A stretch of 64,000 nucleotides of DNA, taken from positions 1-64,000 of the forward strand of contig JADJQF010000036.1 of assembly GCA_016712885.1 (NCBI GenBank). The letters are read 5' to 3'. Of the stretch, positions 31,956-41,597 are shown in pieces. Within the stretch, counting starts at the first letter, position 1. The number at the start of each line of letters is the position of its first letter. Position numbers and translations under genes: made by a program. This stretch comes from Candidatus Flexicrinis proximus (GTDB lineage: Bacteria; Chloroflexota; Anaerolineae; Aggregatilineales; Phototrophicaceae). Below the pieces are notes generated by a model. That model saw only the letters and a program-made list of their open reading frames with translations. It made no database searches and had not been told where the DNA came from.

Positions 31956-32678
31956 CTAAGGTAACACCCGATGTGTAACAAGGCGGTTCGCCGCCTGCCA
32001 AAATCGAAACCCTTCGGCGTATGGCGTGTTGACTGCCAAGCCGCGAAACGCTCCTAACGCACGAGCGTATTTGTGAAACGTATTGTCGTCCGGATGCGGC
32101 AACCTGAAATCAGGATCATAGCCGGCTGTCATCAACTGACTCTTGTGCGAATCGAGCATCGCCAGCTTTTGCGGCCATACTGCCGTGATATCAACGTATT
32201 CTTCGGGGATGAATCCGATGCCCAATTCCGCCTCCATAAAGGCAATCGGCACAGTCACGCGATGCGGCGGCAACGGCGAAGCGTAATTCGCAGTACGGGC
32301 AATCTGCGCTGCGTCCATCACAAGCCGGCTGGTCGTTTTGTGATCGGGATGATAATCGTCCGCCGGATGCGTAATGATCAGATCGGGTTTTGCGCGGCGG
32401 ATGACCTCTATGAACTGGTGGCGGGTCGAACCGTCGAACCACAATTCGCCATCAGGTAATCCCATCCAGATAAGTTCCGCCCCGACGACCGCCGCCGAGA
32501 CTTCACTTTCTGCTCTGCGGATCGCGGCAATCTCGTGGGGATCGCCTTTCGGCCTCCCCCGTCCGTCGGTCACCACACACATAAATACATGATCGCCACG
32601 CTGCGCAAACCGCGCCAGGGTACCGCCGCAAAATAACTCGAGGTCGTCGCCATGCGCGCCAATCGCCAGAATATTCAT
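31956..32678 (-). CDS. PIG-L/LmbE family zinc deacetylase
   Basis: The 240 residues show the PIG-L motifs: AHGDD (residues 8-12, the AHPDD variant that binds zinc) and HPDHK near 110, with LIITHPADDYHPDHKTTSRL. The family removes N-acetyl groups from GlcNAc-type sugars. It begins 21 bases after the end of the permease gene and so is the last gene of the transporter operon. Together with the divergent GH4 gene this suggests handling of N-acetylated oligosaccharides, which is inference. An intact, family-length protein. Confidence 0.88.
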   Translation of the reverse strand: MNILAIGAHGDDLELFCGGTLARFAQRGDHVFMCVVTDGRGRPKGDPHEIAAIRRAESEVSAAVVGAELIWMGLPDGELWFDGSTRHQFIEVIRRAKPDLIITHPADDYHPDHKTTSRLVMDAAQIARTANYASPLPPHRVTVPIAFMEAELGIGFIPEEYVDITAVWPQKLAMLDSHKSQLMTAGYDPDFRLPHPDDNTFHKYARALGAFRGLAVNTPYAEGFRFWQAANRLVTHRVLP

Positions 32679-32699
32679 CGTGTCAATGTCTCCAATCGC

Positions 32700-33584
32700 C
32701 TAATTCGCACGCACGTCGAGCGCATCGCGCAGGCCATCACCTAGTAAATTGAACCCTAACACGGTCAGCAAAATCGCGAGTCCCGGATAAAACGGCATCC
32801 ACCACGCGGAACGGATAAACGCGCGACTCTCGGTCAGCATCTTGCCCCAACTGGGCGTCGCCTGCTGCGCGCTACCCAGTCCGAGAAAACTCAGCGCTGC
32901 CTCAGCGAGGATAATGCTGCCCAGTCCCAACGTCGCGTAAACGATCACCGGACCAATGATATTCGGCAGGATGTGCCGCACCATCAATTCAAAGTCCGTC
33001 GCGCCCAGTCCGCGCGCCGCGGTGACGTAATCCATTTCCTTGGTTGCCAGTACCTGCCCGCGTACGATGCGTGCCGTCACCGTCCAGTTGATCAGCCCCA
33101 AAGCGAGTATGATGTTCAATTCGCTAGCGCCGAGGACGCCAGTGAGCGCGATAGCAATAATCAGCAGCGGAAATGCCATGATGATGTCCACAACACGCAT
33201 CAGCAGGACATCAACCCAGCCGCCAAAAAAGCCAGTGACCATTCCGACGGCAATGCCGATAGTCAGCGCGATAGCTTGTGCTACAAGCGCGATTTTAAGC
33301 GAAATCCGCGCGCCATAGACCACGCGCGTGAAAATGTCCCTGCCAATCTCGTCCGTCCCAAATGTGTGCTGATACGAGGGCGGCTTGACGTAGTCATTGG
33401 CGAGGTCACCGAGAGTCGGACTGTAAGGCGTAATCCACGAGGCGAAGATCGCACTCCCCAGCATGAGTAAAATCAACGCGAGGCCGATGACACTTGCCGG
33501 ATTTTTGAGCAACCGGCGCAGCGCCAATGCTGCGGGATGCCGAGAAACCGTCGTCTGCGTCGTACGAAGTGTCGAAATAGGCAT
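32700..33584 (-). CDS. ABC transporter permease, DppC/OppC type
   Basis: The 294 residues contain the N-terminal segment (ALILLMLGSAIFASWITPYS), the family signature around HTFGTDEIGRDIFTRVVYGA, five further membrane segments and the EAA-like loop (AARGLGATDFELMVRHILPN). It pairs with the DppB-like permease upstream, sharing one base (TAATG). No ATPase genes are present in this operon; they must be encoded elsewhere. Confidence 0.92.
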   Translation of the reverse strand: MPISTLRTTQTTVSRHPAALALRRLLKNPASVIGLALILLMLGSAIFASWITPYSPTLGDLANDYVKPPSYQHTFGTDEIGRDIFTRVVYGARISLKIALVAQAIALTIGIAVGMVTGFFGGWVDVLLMRVVDIIMAFPLLIIAIALTGVLGASELNIILALGLINWTVTARIVRGQVLATKEMDYVTAARGLGATDFELMVRHILPNIIGPVIVYATLGLGSIILAEAALSFLGLGSAQQATPSWGKMLTESRAFIRSAWWMPFYPGLAILLTVLGFNLLGDGLRDALDVRAN

Positions 33585-34504
33585 TATGTGAACCTGATCC
33601 GGGGATCGACAAGTGGATAGAGCAGATCCACGAACAAATTGAGCGAAGCGTAGATCATCGCGAAGGTGATGACTAACCCCTGCACGCTAGGATAATCGCG
33701 GGCACCAATCGAATCGACGAGCAGGCGTCCCATACCGGGATAACTGAAAATGACCTCAACGAGCAGTGTGCCGCTAAGGAGACTGGCGAGCCCTGCTCCC
33801 CAGACCGTAACGACGGGCAGCAACGCGTTCGCAATGGCGTGGCGCAGGATCACGCGGCGCGGACGCAGCCCCTTACCATGTGCCGTGCGGATATAGTCCT
33901 GATTCAGCACCTCAAGCAAGCTCGAACGCGTAATACGCATCAGGACAGCCATCATCCCGAAACTGGCGGCTACCGCCGGCAAAATCAGGTGTTCGTCGAA
34001 ACCCGCGCCGCTGACTGGCAGAATGCGCAGCTGCAGTCCGAACAGAATTTGAAGCTGAATTCCCAGCCAGAACACTGGAACTGAGACGCCAATCAGCGCG
34101 ATCAGCCGCGCCAGATTGTCCCAGATCGAGTCTCGTGTCATTGCGGCTGCGATCCCCAGCGAAACGCCGACGGAAACTGCAATCAACATCGCGCACAGTG
34201 CCAGTGCAAACGTGTGGGGAAATGCCTGGCCGATCATGTCAGAAACCGGCCGGTTAGTGATAAAACTGCGTCCAAGTTCACCCCGCACCGCATCGGTGAA
34301 GAACAACCAGAACTGCGTCGTCAGCGGTTCGTCCAGGCCAAGGCGCGCACGGGTCGCAGCAAGGCTTTGTTCATCACCACGATCACCTTCAAGATACTGC
34401 GCCGCGTCGCCGGGCAGCACGCGCATCAAAGTAAACGTCAGAATATAGATGCCAAGGAGCGTTGGAATAAATTGGATGATACGCCGGAAAAAGTATTGAA
34501 GCAT
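33584..34504 (-). CDS. ABC transporter permease, DppB/OppB type
   Basis: From ATG 34504 (MLQYFFRRIIQFIPTLLGIY) it has about 306 residues, six membrane segments, the extracytoplasmic loop GDRGDEQSLAATRARLGLDE, and an EAA loop (TAHGKGLRPRRVILRHAIAN). ATG 34525 is an alternative start but lies inside the attenuator stem. It forms the channel with the DppC-like partner. Confidence 0.92.
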   Translation of the reverse strand: MLQYFFRRIIQFIPTLLGIYILTFTLMRVLPGDAAQYLEGDRGDEQSLAATRARLGLDEPLTTQFWLFFTDAVRGELGRSFITNRPVSDMIGQAFPHTFALALCAMLIAVSVGVSLGIAAAMTRDSIWDNLARLIALIGVSVPVFWLGIQLQILFGLQLRILPVSGAGFDEHLILPAVAASFGMMAVLMRITRSSLLEVLNQDYIRTAHGKGLRPRRVILRHAIANALLPVVTVWGAGLASLLSGTLLVEVIFSYPGMGRLLVDSIGARDYPSVQGLVITFAMIYASLNLFVDLLYPLVDPRIRFT

Positions 34505-34512
34505 TGGGATCC

Positions 34513-34551
34513 AAAGAAAAAGCAAGAGGGACGTTGGTGGGCGTCCCTCTT
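34513..34551 (-). terminator. Intercistronic attenuator between solute-binding and permease genes
   Basis: On the minus strand AAGAGGGACG and CGTCCCTCTT form a perfect 10-bp stem with an 8-base loop, followed by GCTTTTTCTTT. This is a textbook partial terminator between a binding-protein gene and its permeases, which would keep binding-protein mRNA in excess. Confidence 0.85.
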
Positions 34552-34573
34552 GGCCGAAGTTCGGACAGAGCGG

Positions 34574-36190
34574 CTACTGGAGATCGATCAGCGCGAAGCG
34601 GAGTGTCCCGTTGTTATCAATCGGTGTACCGCCTAGGCGGCTGCTCACCAGACGGGTAAATGCGCCGTGGTATACGGGCAGGATCAGCACATTGTCCATC
34701 GCAATCTGCTCGATTTGGCGGAACACGGCATCGCGTTCCTCGCCGAACGGCAATGAAATGCCCTGCGTATAAAGGTCGTTGATCTGGCCGGCGACATCGA
34801 CCGTGCCGTAGCCGCAGTTGACGCGGGTGGCCGCGTTTGGCAACAGCAGCACAACCATGTTTTCAGGATCAGGATAGTCCATCGTCCAGCGGATGCCGCC
34901 AAGTTCCATCGTGCAGGCAGTACGGTCGGTCGTGTATACCGTCGCTTCGGTCGAATTGACGTTTAGCGTGATGCCGGCTGCAGCGACAGTCGCGGCGACC
35001 GCATTCAGGACGCGATTTTCTGTCTCGTTCTGGTCCGTACGGATGGTGAGCTCTATGCCATCCGGATAGCCAGCATCAGTCAGCAGGCTGCGCACTTCGT
35101 CGAGATTGCGCTCGAACGGGTTGTAATCTGCATCGTGGGTCGTCAGACCGGGAGGATAAAGCCCAACCGCAGGGACACCCTGCCCTTGCAGGACCGTGTC
35201 GATGACCAACTGGCGGTCAATTGCCAGCGAAAGCGCACGGCGGACGCGCACATCGCTCAGCTTAGGATCATTCAGGTTGATGCGGAAATTGTACAGGGAG
35301 AGCGTCGGGATGGTGAGCAACTGCGCGTTCAGCGTCGCGTCGTCACGGATGCGCGACAGGTCGGCTTCCGGTGCAAGTGAAATGTCGAGTGATCCCGCTT
35401 CAAATTCTATGACCTGACTCGACGCTTCCGGAATGACGCGGATATTCACGGTCTGGACTTCCGGCGCGCCGCCCCAGTAATTCGGGTTCGCTGTCAGGGT
35501 GACCTGATCGTTCTGTGCCCATGACTCGACCCCGTACGGCCCCGTGCAGATCGGGCCGGAGGCGAGAAAGTCAGAGCTGTCAGCCGAACCTTCGGCGATG
35601 ATTACGCCACCCGGAAGTGTCAGGCGCGTCAGGAAAGACGTCACAGGGACCCTGAGCGTAATCTGAACAGTCTGCGCGTCGATGACCTGCACACCGCTGA
35701 TCGCGTGTGCCGGTTCGATGGGTTCGGGCGTTGGCGTACCTTCCGAAACTGCCGGGGCTGCTGGACGTGCTTCTGCCCAGCCAGCAACATCGCGCAGCAC
35801 CAGCGCGGCGGTGTACGATGTTCCAAAGGCAGGGTCGGAAAGACGGTCGAGCGAATATTTCACGTCGGCGGCGTCGAGCGCGCTTCCATCAGAAAATGCG
35901 ACGCCCGCACGCAGCGTAAATGTGTAGACGAGGCCGTCTTCCGAAACCGTCCAGGTTTCGGCCAGAGCCGGGATTGGTTCAAGTGTGACCGGATCGTAGT
36001 TAGTCAAACCTTCACAAACATTGCGGATCACGAGAAAATCGTCATTGGTCCTTGCGGCATGCGGATCCAATGAGGTGGGCTGCGACTCGGCGAAAGCGAC
36101 GGTTACAGCCGCTTCATCCTGTGCCATGGCACTAACAAAGCAGGTTAAGAGGACGAAGGTCGCCAAGAATGCGCGAGTTATCAATTTCAT
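34574..36190 (-). CDS. Extracellular solute-binding protein, family 5
   Basis: The 538 residues start with a signal peptide (MKLITRAFLATFVLLTCFVS, then AMAQ) and continue with the SBP_bac_5 fold (VCEGLTNYDPVTLEPIPALA, WTVSEDGLVYTFTLRAGVAF, DAADVKYSLDRL, VRVRRALSLAIDRQLV, AGYPDGIELTIRTDQNE). There is no lipobox cysteine after the signal. AGGAG lies 7 bases before ATG. The family binds peptides or oligosaccharides; the neighbouring PIG-L, GH4 and PfkB genes favour a sugar. Confidence 0.92.
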   Translation of the reverse strand: MKLITRAFLATFVLLTCFVSAMAQDEAAVTVAFAESQPTSLDPHAARTNDDFLVIRNVCEGLTNYDPVTLEPIPALAETWTVSEDGLVYTFTLRAGVAFSDGSALDAADVKYSLDRLSDPAFGTSYTAALVLRDVAGWAEARPAAPAVSEGTPTPEPIEPAHAISGVQVIDAQTVQITLRVPVTSFLTRLTLPGGVIIAEGSADSSDFLASGPICTGPYGVESWAQNDQVTLTANPNYWGGAPEVQTVNIRVIPEASSQVIEFEAGSLDISLAPEADLSRIRDDATLNAQLLTIPTLSLYNFRINLNDPKLSDVRVRRALSLAIDRQLVIDTVLQGQGVPAVGLYPPGLTTHDADYNPFERNLDEVRSLLTDAGYPDGIELTIRTDQNETENRVLNAVAATVAAAGITLNVNSTEATVYTTDRTACTMELGGIRWTMDYPDPENMVVLLLPNAATRVNCGYGTVDVAGQINDLYTQGISLPFGEERDAVFRQIEQIAMDNVLILPVYHGAFTRLVSSRLGGTPIDNNGTLRFALIDLQ

Positions 36191-36299
36191 ACTGTGTCTC
36201 CTTTCACGAAAACCCCATTGAATCTAGCATAACTCACCGAAGTAACCTATACCATTAGGGAGCAATTAAGGTAACGACAAGGTCTCAAGAGGACATGGT
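36191..36299. promoter_or_regulatory. Divergent intergenic region between transporter and catabolic genes
   Basis: These 109 AT-richer bases separate the start codons of the solute-binding gene (minus) and the GH4 gene (plus) and should contain both promoters. I see no clear operator palindrome. Confidence 0.5.
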
Positions 36300-37667
36300 A
36301 TGAAGTTGACAATTATCGGTGGTGGCGGCGTACGGACACCCCGCCTGATGCCGTCACTGGTCAAGCGAGCCGCGAGGCTGGGACTGCGCGAACTGTGGCT
36401 GATGGACAACGATGCGGAAAAACTGAACCTGATCGGCGGTTTATGCCAGCAGATGATCGGCCAAGCGCCCTTCGAGGTCAAGCTCACAACGGATGCACAT
36501 GAGGCAATTCAAGACGCGCAGCATGTCATCACTGCCATTCGGCCAGGCCTAGAGCAAGGTCGTGCGACCGATGAGCGTATATGCTTCGATCATGGTGTGC
36601 TTGGTCAGGAAACGACAGGCGCAGCGGGCTTCGCAATGGCGATGCGGAGCGTTCCGGCGATTTTGGATTACGCGCGCCTTGTCAACCAGATCGGTGCGCC
36701 CGGCGCGTGGATTTACAACTTCACGAATCCGGCTGGATTAGTTGCTCAGGCGCTGCACGACGCCGGGATCGAGCGAATTATCGGCATCTGCGACAGCGCG
36801 AATGGTGCGCAGCACGCAGTCAGTCGGTTTCTGGGGATTCCGCTCCAGCGGGTGCGCCACACCGTTTATGGATTGAACCATTTGTCGTGGACGAACAGCG
36901 TGCGCGTTGATCCGAGCCCTGACGGTAGCGGCGGCGAGGAGATGTTCCCCGCGTTGCTTTACGACGAGCGTTTCCGGCAGGCAACACACATGAAGATGTT
37001 CGCGCCGGGACTTGTCACGTGGCACAAAACATTCTTTAACGAATATCTTCACTATTTCTATCACCGCGATGAGGTGCTGACTGCCCTACTCAAGAAAACT
37101 GAGACCCGTGGCGAAGAAACACTACGACTGACGCGTGGCCTCCTCGACCGGCTCCGTAACGTGCAAGGCGATGCTGCTGGCAGCCTCGCAGCATACCGCG
37201 ACGTCATGGAAGCGCGCAGCAGGTCGTATATGGCGCACGCGCGCGGCGGCGAAGATCGCATCAAGATGGCACCAATCGGTGATGACGAAGAGGGATATGC
37301 GGCGGTCGCGCTCGGCTGCGTCGAAGCTATTCAAAATCATGTCAGCCATTACACTGGCCTTAACGTCCCGAATCGCGGCGCAATTGATGGGATGGCGACC
37401 GACGATATTGTCGAGATCGGCTGTCATATTGATGAGACGGGCATCCGGCCGCAGCGTGTCGGAGCAATCCCGCAAGATCAACTGCTGCTCATGCAAACGG
37501 TCAAGCGTTACGAGCGGCTGGCATCGCAGGCCATCCTGCAGCGCGACCGCAGTCTGGCAGTGCAGGCACTCGCCACGCATCCACTGATCGGATCGTATCC
37601 GCTCTCAGAAAAACTGGTCGAGAAATTCCTCGCAGCGCACCATGACCTCGTAGGAGAGTGGCATTGA
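36300..37667 (+). CDS. Glycoside hydrolase family 4 enzyme
   Basis: The 455 residues start with the NAD-binding MKLTIIGGGGVRTPRLMPSL. The metal ligands of GH4 are visible as Cys164 (ICDSANG) and His194 (GLNHL), and LGQETTGAAGFAMAMRSVPA is also typical. GH4 enzymes cleave alpha- or beta-glycosides by NAD-dependent oxidation, elimination and reduction, with a divalent metal. Members act on phosphorylated or free sugars; I cannot tell which. It overlaps the PfkB kinase gene slightly and is divergent from the transporter. Confidence 0.9.
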   Translation: MKLTIIGGGGVRTPRLMPSLVKRAARLGLRELWLMDNDAEKLNLIGGLCQQMIGQAPFEVKLTTDAHEAIQDAQHVITAIRPGLEQGRATDERICFDHGVLGQETTGAAGFAMAMRSVPAILDYARLVNQIGAPGAWIYNFTNPAGLVAQALHDAGIERIIGICDSANGAQHAVSRFLGIPLQRVRHTVYGLNHLSWTNSVRVDPSPDGSGGEEMFPALLYDERFRQATHMKMFAPGLVTWHKTFFNEYLHYFYHRDEVLTALLKKTETRGEETLRLTRGLLDRLRNVQGDAAGSLAAYRDVMEARSRSYMAHARGGEDRIKMAPIGDDEEGYAAVALGCVEAIQNHVSHYTGLNVPNRGAIDGMATDDIVEIGCHIDETGIRPQRVGAIPQDQLLLMQTVKRYERLASQAILQRDRSLAVQALATHPLIGSYPLSEKLVEKFLAAHHDLVGEWH

Positions 37668-38596
37668 CCCACTATGACATCCTGATTCCCGGCAATTACT
37701 TCTGCGACCTAATTTTTACCGGTTTTCCCAACTTTCCGGCGCTGGGCAGTGAAGTGTATACCCAGGGATTAACCGTAACGATCGGTGGCGCGCTCAACAC
37801 GGTGATCGCCTTACACCGTCTGGGCGTGAATGTTGGCTGGGTCGGCTGGGTCGGCACAGATATTTTCAGCCGATACGTCCTTGATACCGTCGAAAAAGAA
37901 GGCATCGATACTTCACTCGTCAAGCGAGTCGATGCACCATACCAGCGCGTAACAGCATCCGTTTCTTATCCGCATGACCGCGCATTTATCACCTATGTCG
38001 ATCCTGCGCCAACCGCTCTCGAATTGTTGATCGAGGTGCAGGACAAAATCAGCTTCCGGCACCTGCACTTCACCGGCTTTCAGCTCAACCCACACATGCC
38101 TGCTATGCTTGCAGCGATGAAAGCACGTGGAGTTGGCGTCTCAATGGATTGTCAGGACCGCCCGATCACACTCGATACGCCCGGCGTGCGCGAAACAATT
38201 TCCAGCCTCACTATTTTCATGCCCAACGCAAAAGAAGCAATGCTTCTGACCGGTACAGACTCGGTTGAAGTAGCTGGCGATACGCTCAAACCCCTTGTCG
38301 CATCACTAATTATCAAGGACGGCGCAAACGGTGCGTTTGCATGGCACTCTGACGAGCGATATCACATGCCGTCTCTGTCGGTCACAGCAGTTGATACAAC
38401 CGGCGCGGGCGATGTATTCAATGCAGGATTCTTGTGTGCCACACTCGAAGGCAAAAACACTGCCGACTGCCTGCGCTGGGGAAACATCTGCGGCGGCCTC
38501 TCTACGCTCGGACATGGCGGCACTTCAACTGCTCCAACACGTAAGCAGGTCGAAGAGTTCTCACTGTCCCGCGTCAGCGCTAGTCGGACCAGATGA
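37664..38596 (+). CDS. PfkB-family carbohydrate kinase
   Basis: It has about 310 residues with GGALNTVIALHRLGVNVGWV near the start and the PfkB signature DTTGAGDVFNAGFLCAT with the catalytic Asp. TTG 37664 is preferred because AGGAG lies 7 bases before it; GTG 37658 is too close to that site. The last residues (about SLSRVSASRTR) are encoded by sequence that also flanks the IS3-2 end relic at 31.48 kb, so the native C-terminus was probably altered by the insertion. It likely phosphorylates the sugar released by the GH4 enzyme. Confidence 0.9.
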   Translation: MTHYDILIPGNYFCDLIFTGFPNFPALGSEVYTQGLTVTIGGALNTVIALHRLGVNVGWVGWVGTDIFSRYVLDTVEKEGIDTSLVKRVDAPYQRVTASVSYPHDRAFITYVDPAPTALELLIEVQDKISFRHLHFTGFQLNPHMPAMLAAMKARGVGVSMDCQDRPITLDTPGVRETISSLTIFMPNAKEAMLLTGTDSVEVAGDTLKPLVASLIIKDGANGAFAWHSDERYHMPSLSVTAVDTTGAGDVFNAGFLCATLEGKNTADCLRWGNICGGLSTLGHGGTSTAPTRKQVEEFSLSRVSASRTR

Positions 38597-38657
38597 GGTG
38601 CTAAACTAGTAGACACTTTCAGAACAGATGAGCCATGCAGAACAAGGAGAGAAACCC

Positions 38658-39020
38658 ATGGCCGCAGATGAGAAGAGAGTGTCGCCCGAGCAGGTTGTCC
38701 GCGCCATCCGCCGCCAGACGCGGCGCAAGTTCAGCGCAGACGAGAAGATCCGGATTGTGCTGGAGGGACTGCGCGGCGAGGTGAGCATCGCGGATCTGTG
38801 CCGTCGTGAGAGCATTCATCCCAACCAGTACTACACCTGGAGCAAAGAGTTCCTTGAAGCGGGCAAGCAGCGGTTGAAAGGCGACACCGAACGCCAGGCC
38901 ACCCGCGGTGAAGTCGACGACCTGCGCTCGGAAAACGGGCAGCTTAAGCTGGTGGCCGCCGAGCTGCTGCTGGAGAACCGGGTGTTGAAAAAAACGTTGC
39001 GCGGCAGCGGCGGGGAGTGA
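38658..39020 (+). CDS. IS3-family transposase OrfA (IS3-2)
   Basis: From ATG 38658, six bases after AGGAGA, it encodes about 120 residues: RRKFSADEKIRIVLEGLRGE, an HTH (SIADLCRRESIHPNQYYTWS) and a coiled helix (DDLRSENGQLKLVAAELLLE). The run TTGAAAAAAACG near 38986-38993 is a -1 slippery site that would fuse it to OrfB. ATG 38628 is a less likely upstream start. Confidence 0.85.
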   Translation: MAADEKRVSPEQVVRAIRRQTRRKFSADEKIRIVLEGLRGEVSIADLCRRESIHPNQYYTWSKEFLEAGKQRLKGDTERQATRGEVDDLRSENGQLKLVAAELLLENRVLKKTLRGSGGE

Positions 39021-40021
39021 AGCCCATGGGCGAGGCAACCCGTTACTCCGCCAGCGAAAAGCTGGAGATCCTGCACTTGGTGTGGGAGTCGAACCTGTCG
39101 GTACGCCACGCTGTGCGGCAGATTGGCATCTCGCGCGGCACCTACTACGAGTGGCTGGACCGCTACCAGCACGGCGGCCTGGCAGGGCTGGAGAACCGCC
39201 GTCCGCTGGCCAGACGGGTCTGGAACCGTCTCGACGCGGCGCAACAGGCCGAGGTGCTGGCGATCGCACGGGCTTACCCGGACCGCTCGGCGCGCGAACT
39301 GGCGGCACTGGTGACCGACAAAGGAGAGTTCTTCGTCTCGGAAAGCACAGTGCTGCGCTTGCTGAAAGCACATGACCTGCTGGTCCGCCAGCCGTACATA
39401 CTGCTCAAAGCGGCCGAGAAATACCACACGCCCACCACCCACATTCACCAGCTGTGGCAGACCGACTTCACCTATTTCTACATCCAGCACTGGGGCTGGT
39501 ATTACCTGCAGACCGTCATGGACGACTACTCGCGTTTCGTGCTCGGTTGGCGGCTGTGCGCGGATATGACCCATGCCTCGGCCATCCAGACGCTCGACCT
39601 CGCCCGCCAGTTCGCCCAGATTGAGCAGGTACGCGTGGGCATGAAACCGCGGCTGCTGACCGACAACGGCAGCTCGTTCCTGCACGCGAAGTTCGAGGCG
39701 TATCTGAAGCGGGCGCAGATTGACCATATCCGGACCGCCCCGCACCATCCGACGACCCAGGGCAAGATTGAACGGTTCCACCTGTCCAGCAAGAACCGGC
39801 TGCTGCTGAACATCTACGCGACGCCCGAGCGGCTGGAGCTCGCGATTGGCGAATGGGTCCAGCACTACAACCACGTCCGCTACCACGAGGTACTGCACAA
39901 CGTCACGCCCGCCGACGTGTACTATGGCCGTCAGCCACAGATCCTGACCCAGCGCCAGCAGCTCAAGCTCGCCACCATCGCCCGCCGAAAAGCGCTTGTC
40001 ACAGCGCCCATTGCGGAGTAA
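39017..40021 (+). CDS. IS3-family transposase OrfB (DDE integrase, IS3-2)
   Basis: The 334-residue frame opens at GTG 39017, with ATG 39026 as an alternative. It has an additional N-terminal HTH (SVRHAVRQIGISRGTYYEWL) and the rve core: WQTDFTYFYIQHWGWYYLQT, LLTDNGSSFLHAKFEAYLK and HHPTTQGKIERFHLSSKNRL, with the DDE triad D, D and E. It is intact. Confidence 0.92.
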   Translation: MKPMGEATRYSASEKLEILHLVWESNLSVRHAVRQIGISRGTYYEWLDRYQHGGLAGLENRRPLARRVWNRLDAAQQAEVLAIARAYPDRSARELAALVTDKGEFFVSESTVLRLLKAHDLLVRQPYILLKAAEKYHTPTTHIHQLWQTDFTYFYIQHWGWYYLQTVMDDYSRFVLGWRLCADMTHASAIQTLDLARQFAQIEQVRVGMKPRLLTDNGSSFLHAKFEAYLKRAQIDHIRTAPHHPTTQGKIERFHLSSKNRLLLNIYATPERLELAIGEWVQHYNHVRYHEVLHNVTPADVYYGRQPQILTQRQQLKLATIARRKALVTAPIAE

Positions 40022-40055
40022 GTTTATGCACCAAAGTGTCTATTCGTTTTTTGCC

Positions 40056-41374
40056 CTATGTGTCCGAAAGGCTCTGACGACGCACATGCAGCAGGTCGCT
40101 CACATTCCAAAGGTGTGTCGTGAGTCCCAGCGCCATTGCAGGGGATCGTGAACGAAACCGCCGCTGCAATCCAGGCACTTGGAGCGCTAACGATTCATGG
40201 GCTCGTACAAGATGGTAGTAAAGCCGAAACCATTCACAATGCAGCAGTAAGTGGCGCTCGCTTTGCGCATAGGACCATGTGCGCCGCGAGAGCGCCGCAA
40301 CAGATTGACGAAAAGTGAGGTTGACACGTTCAACGAACGCGGTCTGAATGAGCGGACGGAGTCCAATTTCGCGCAGACGAGCAAATAGCCGCTGTCGCTT
40401 GCCCCAGACCATTCGTGTATACGTGAGGGTGGCATGGCGTTTGCCCTTGTGCTTGACCAACTGTCCATAATGCAGGTCTTCGCTGGTTTGCCAGTGGTCG
40501 CTCCGCGCTTTGCGGGGACGAAACCACCTGCCAAAGTGGGCGGTGAGCGCATAGAAATAACTGCGCAGTCCGTCAGTCGTTACTGCGGGCACACACGCCG
40601 GATCGAGGCGTTCCTTGAAATCATGGACAAGGGCAAAGGCATCGTCCCTGGTGCGACCGCCCAGATGAAGAGAAGGTATGGCTTTGCTGACCGGATCGAA
40701 GACCAGCCAAAGCCAGGCAGCAGATGCAGTCGCACGGACGCGGGTATACAGCTCACATCCATCTGCACAAGCGTCAATACCAGGTTCCGGAAGAGAAAAT
40801 TGTGCCAACCCTGGCTATGCCTGCCCATGCGTTCCAGCCAACGAGCAAGGGTAGCATCCGCATGACCGGTGAAGCGGACAAGCACCGACACATCCACCCC
40901 CTCAGTCAGAAACCACAGCGCAAGCTCGACCCGTTTCGCGTCAGTTTTCAGATAGTAGAGCGGCGTGTTGACCCGGCTGGTAAAGACTTTGCGACACGCC
41001 TGGCACTTGAAGCGCTGGATCCCGTTGTGCGTGCCGTAGCCAACCAGCGCATGGATGGCAGGATCCGTGATGCCGTAATAGTCACAACAGGCGTTGGGAC
41101 AAGCGAACCCGTGCGTTGCTACCGTTTTCTTGCGACCGCGGCGGCTCTTGCGCTACCCATAGGACTGAATATCGGTTTTAGACCGGACCACCTGTAGGCT
41201 CAGGCCGGATTGACAGTGTCGGCAGTCATGCGGCGACTGCGGTTTCCAGCGACGCGGACGGCGCAGTTGCCACGTTGTCCACAGGTCCCTGAAGAAACGA
41301 TACAATCTGTGATGATGCAACCAGAGCAACGCAAGCAGCAGCAACAGATTGAGTAGGCTGGGAACGTCCGGCAT
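40056..41374 (-). pseudogene. Zinc-ribbon IS1-like transposase, frameshifted
   Basis: In order on the minus strand: a hydrophobic N-terminus (MPDVPSLLNLLLLLALLWLH), PRRWKPQSPHDCRHCQSG, a zinc ribbon (CPNACCDYYGITDP...FKCQACRKVF), ALWFLTEGVDVSVLVRFTGH, then after a shift near 40760 the DDE core (ASAAWLWLVFDPVSKAIPSL, AVTTDGLRSYFYALTAHFG, AFVERVNLTFRQSVAALSRR). At least two frame changes (about 41150 and 40760) separate the pieces. The layout matches a zinc-ribbon transposase type I associate with Chloroflexota genomes. The end lies next to the IS3-2 right end. Confidence 0.8.
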
Positions 41375-41597
41375 GGGCAGTTAACGCTTAGATCTGGTTT
41401 ACGGCAGGCTCCACATCCTACTGACCAGCGCCGTTGGGTCACGCGTGAATTATCAACTGTTTACGTGGGCAGTACCCACTGCGGAGAATCTGCTAGATTT
41501 CGAGCTTGGATCATGCTTGTCGAATTAGATGGTTCCCGATCGCGCGGCAAAGGCGAATGCAGCACGAGCTTGACGTCCATAAATCCCATCGATTGAG
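41375..41597. other. Short gap
   Basis: Nothing recognisable. It separates the broken transposase from the membrane-protein genes. Confidence 0.3.

Larger units (their letters stand above)
38587..40070 (+). mobile_element. IS3-family insertion sequence (IS3-2)
   Basis: The ends are TCGGACCAGATGAGG...AGTAGACACTTT on the left and, as complement, TCGGACACATAGGGC...GAATAGACACTTT on the right, an imperfect inverted repeat of roughly 36 bases. It carries two overlapping transposase frames. It lies just after the PfkB kinase and before a broken transposase on the other strand. Confidence 0.75.
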
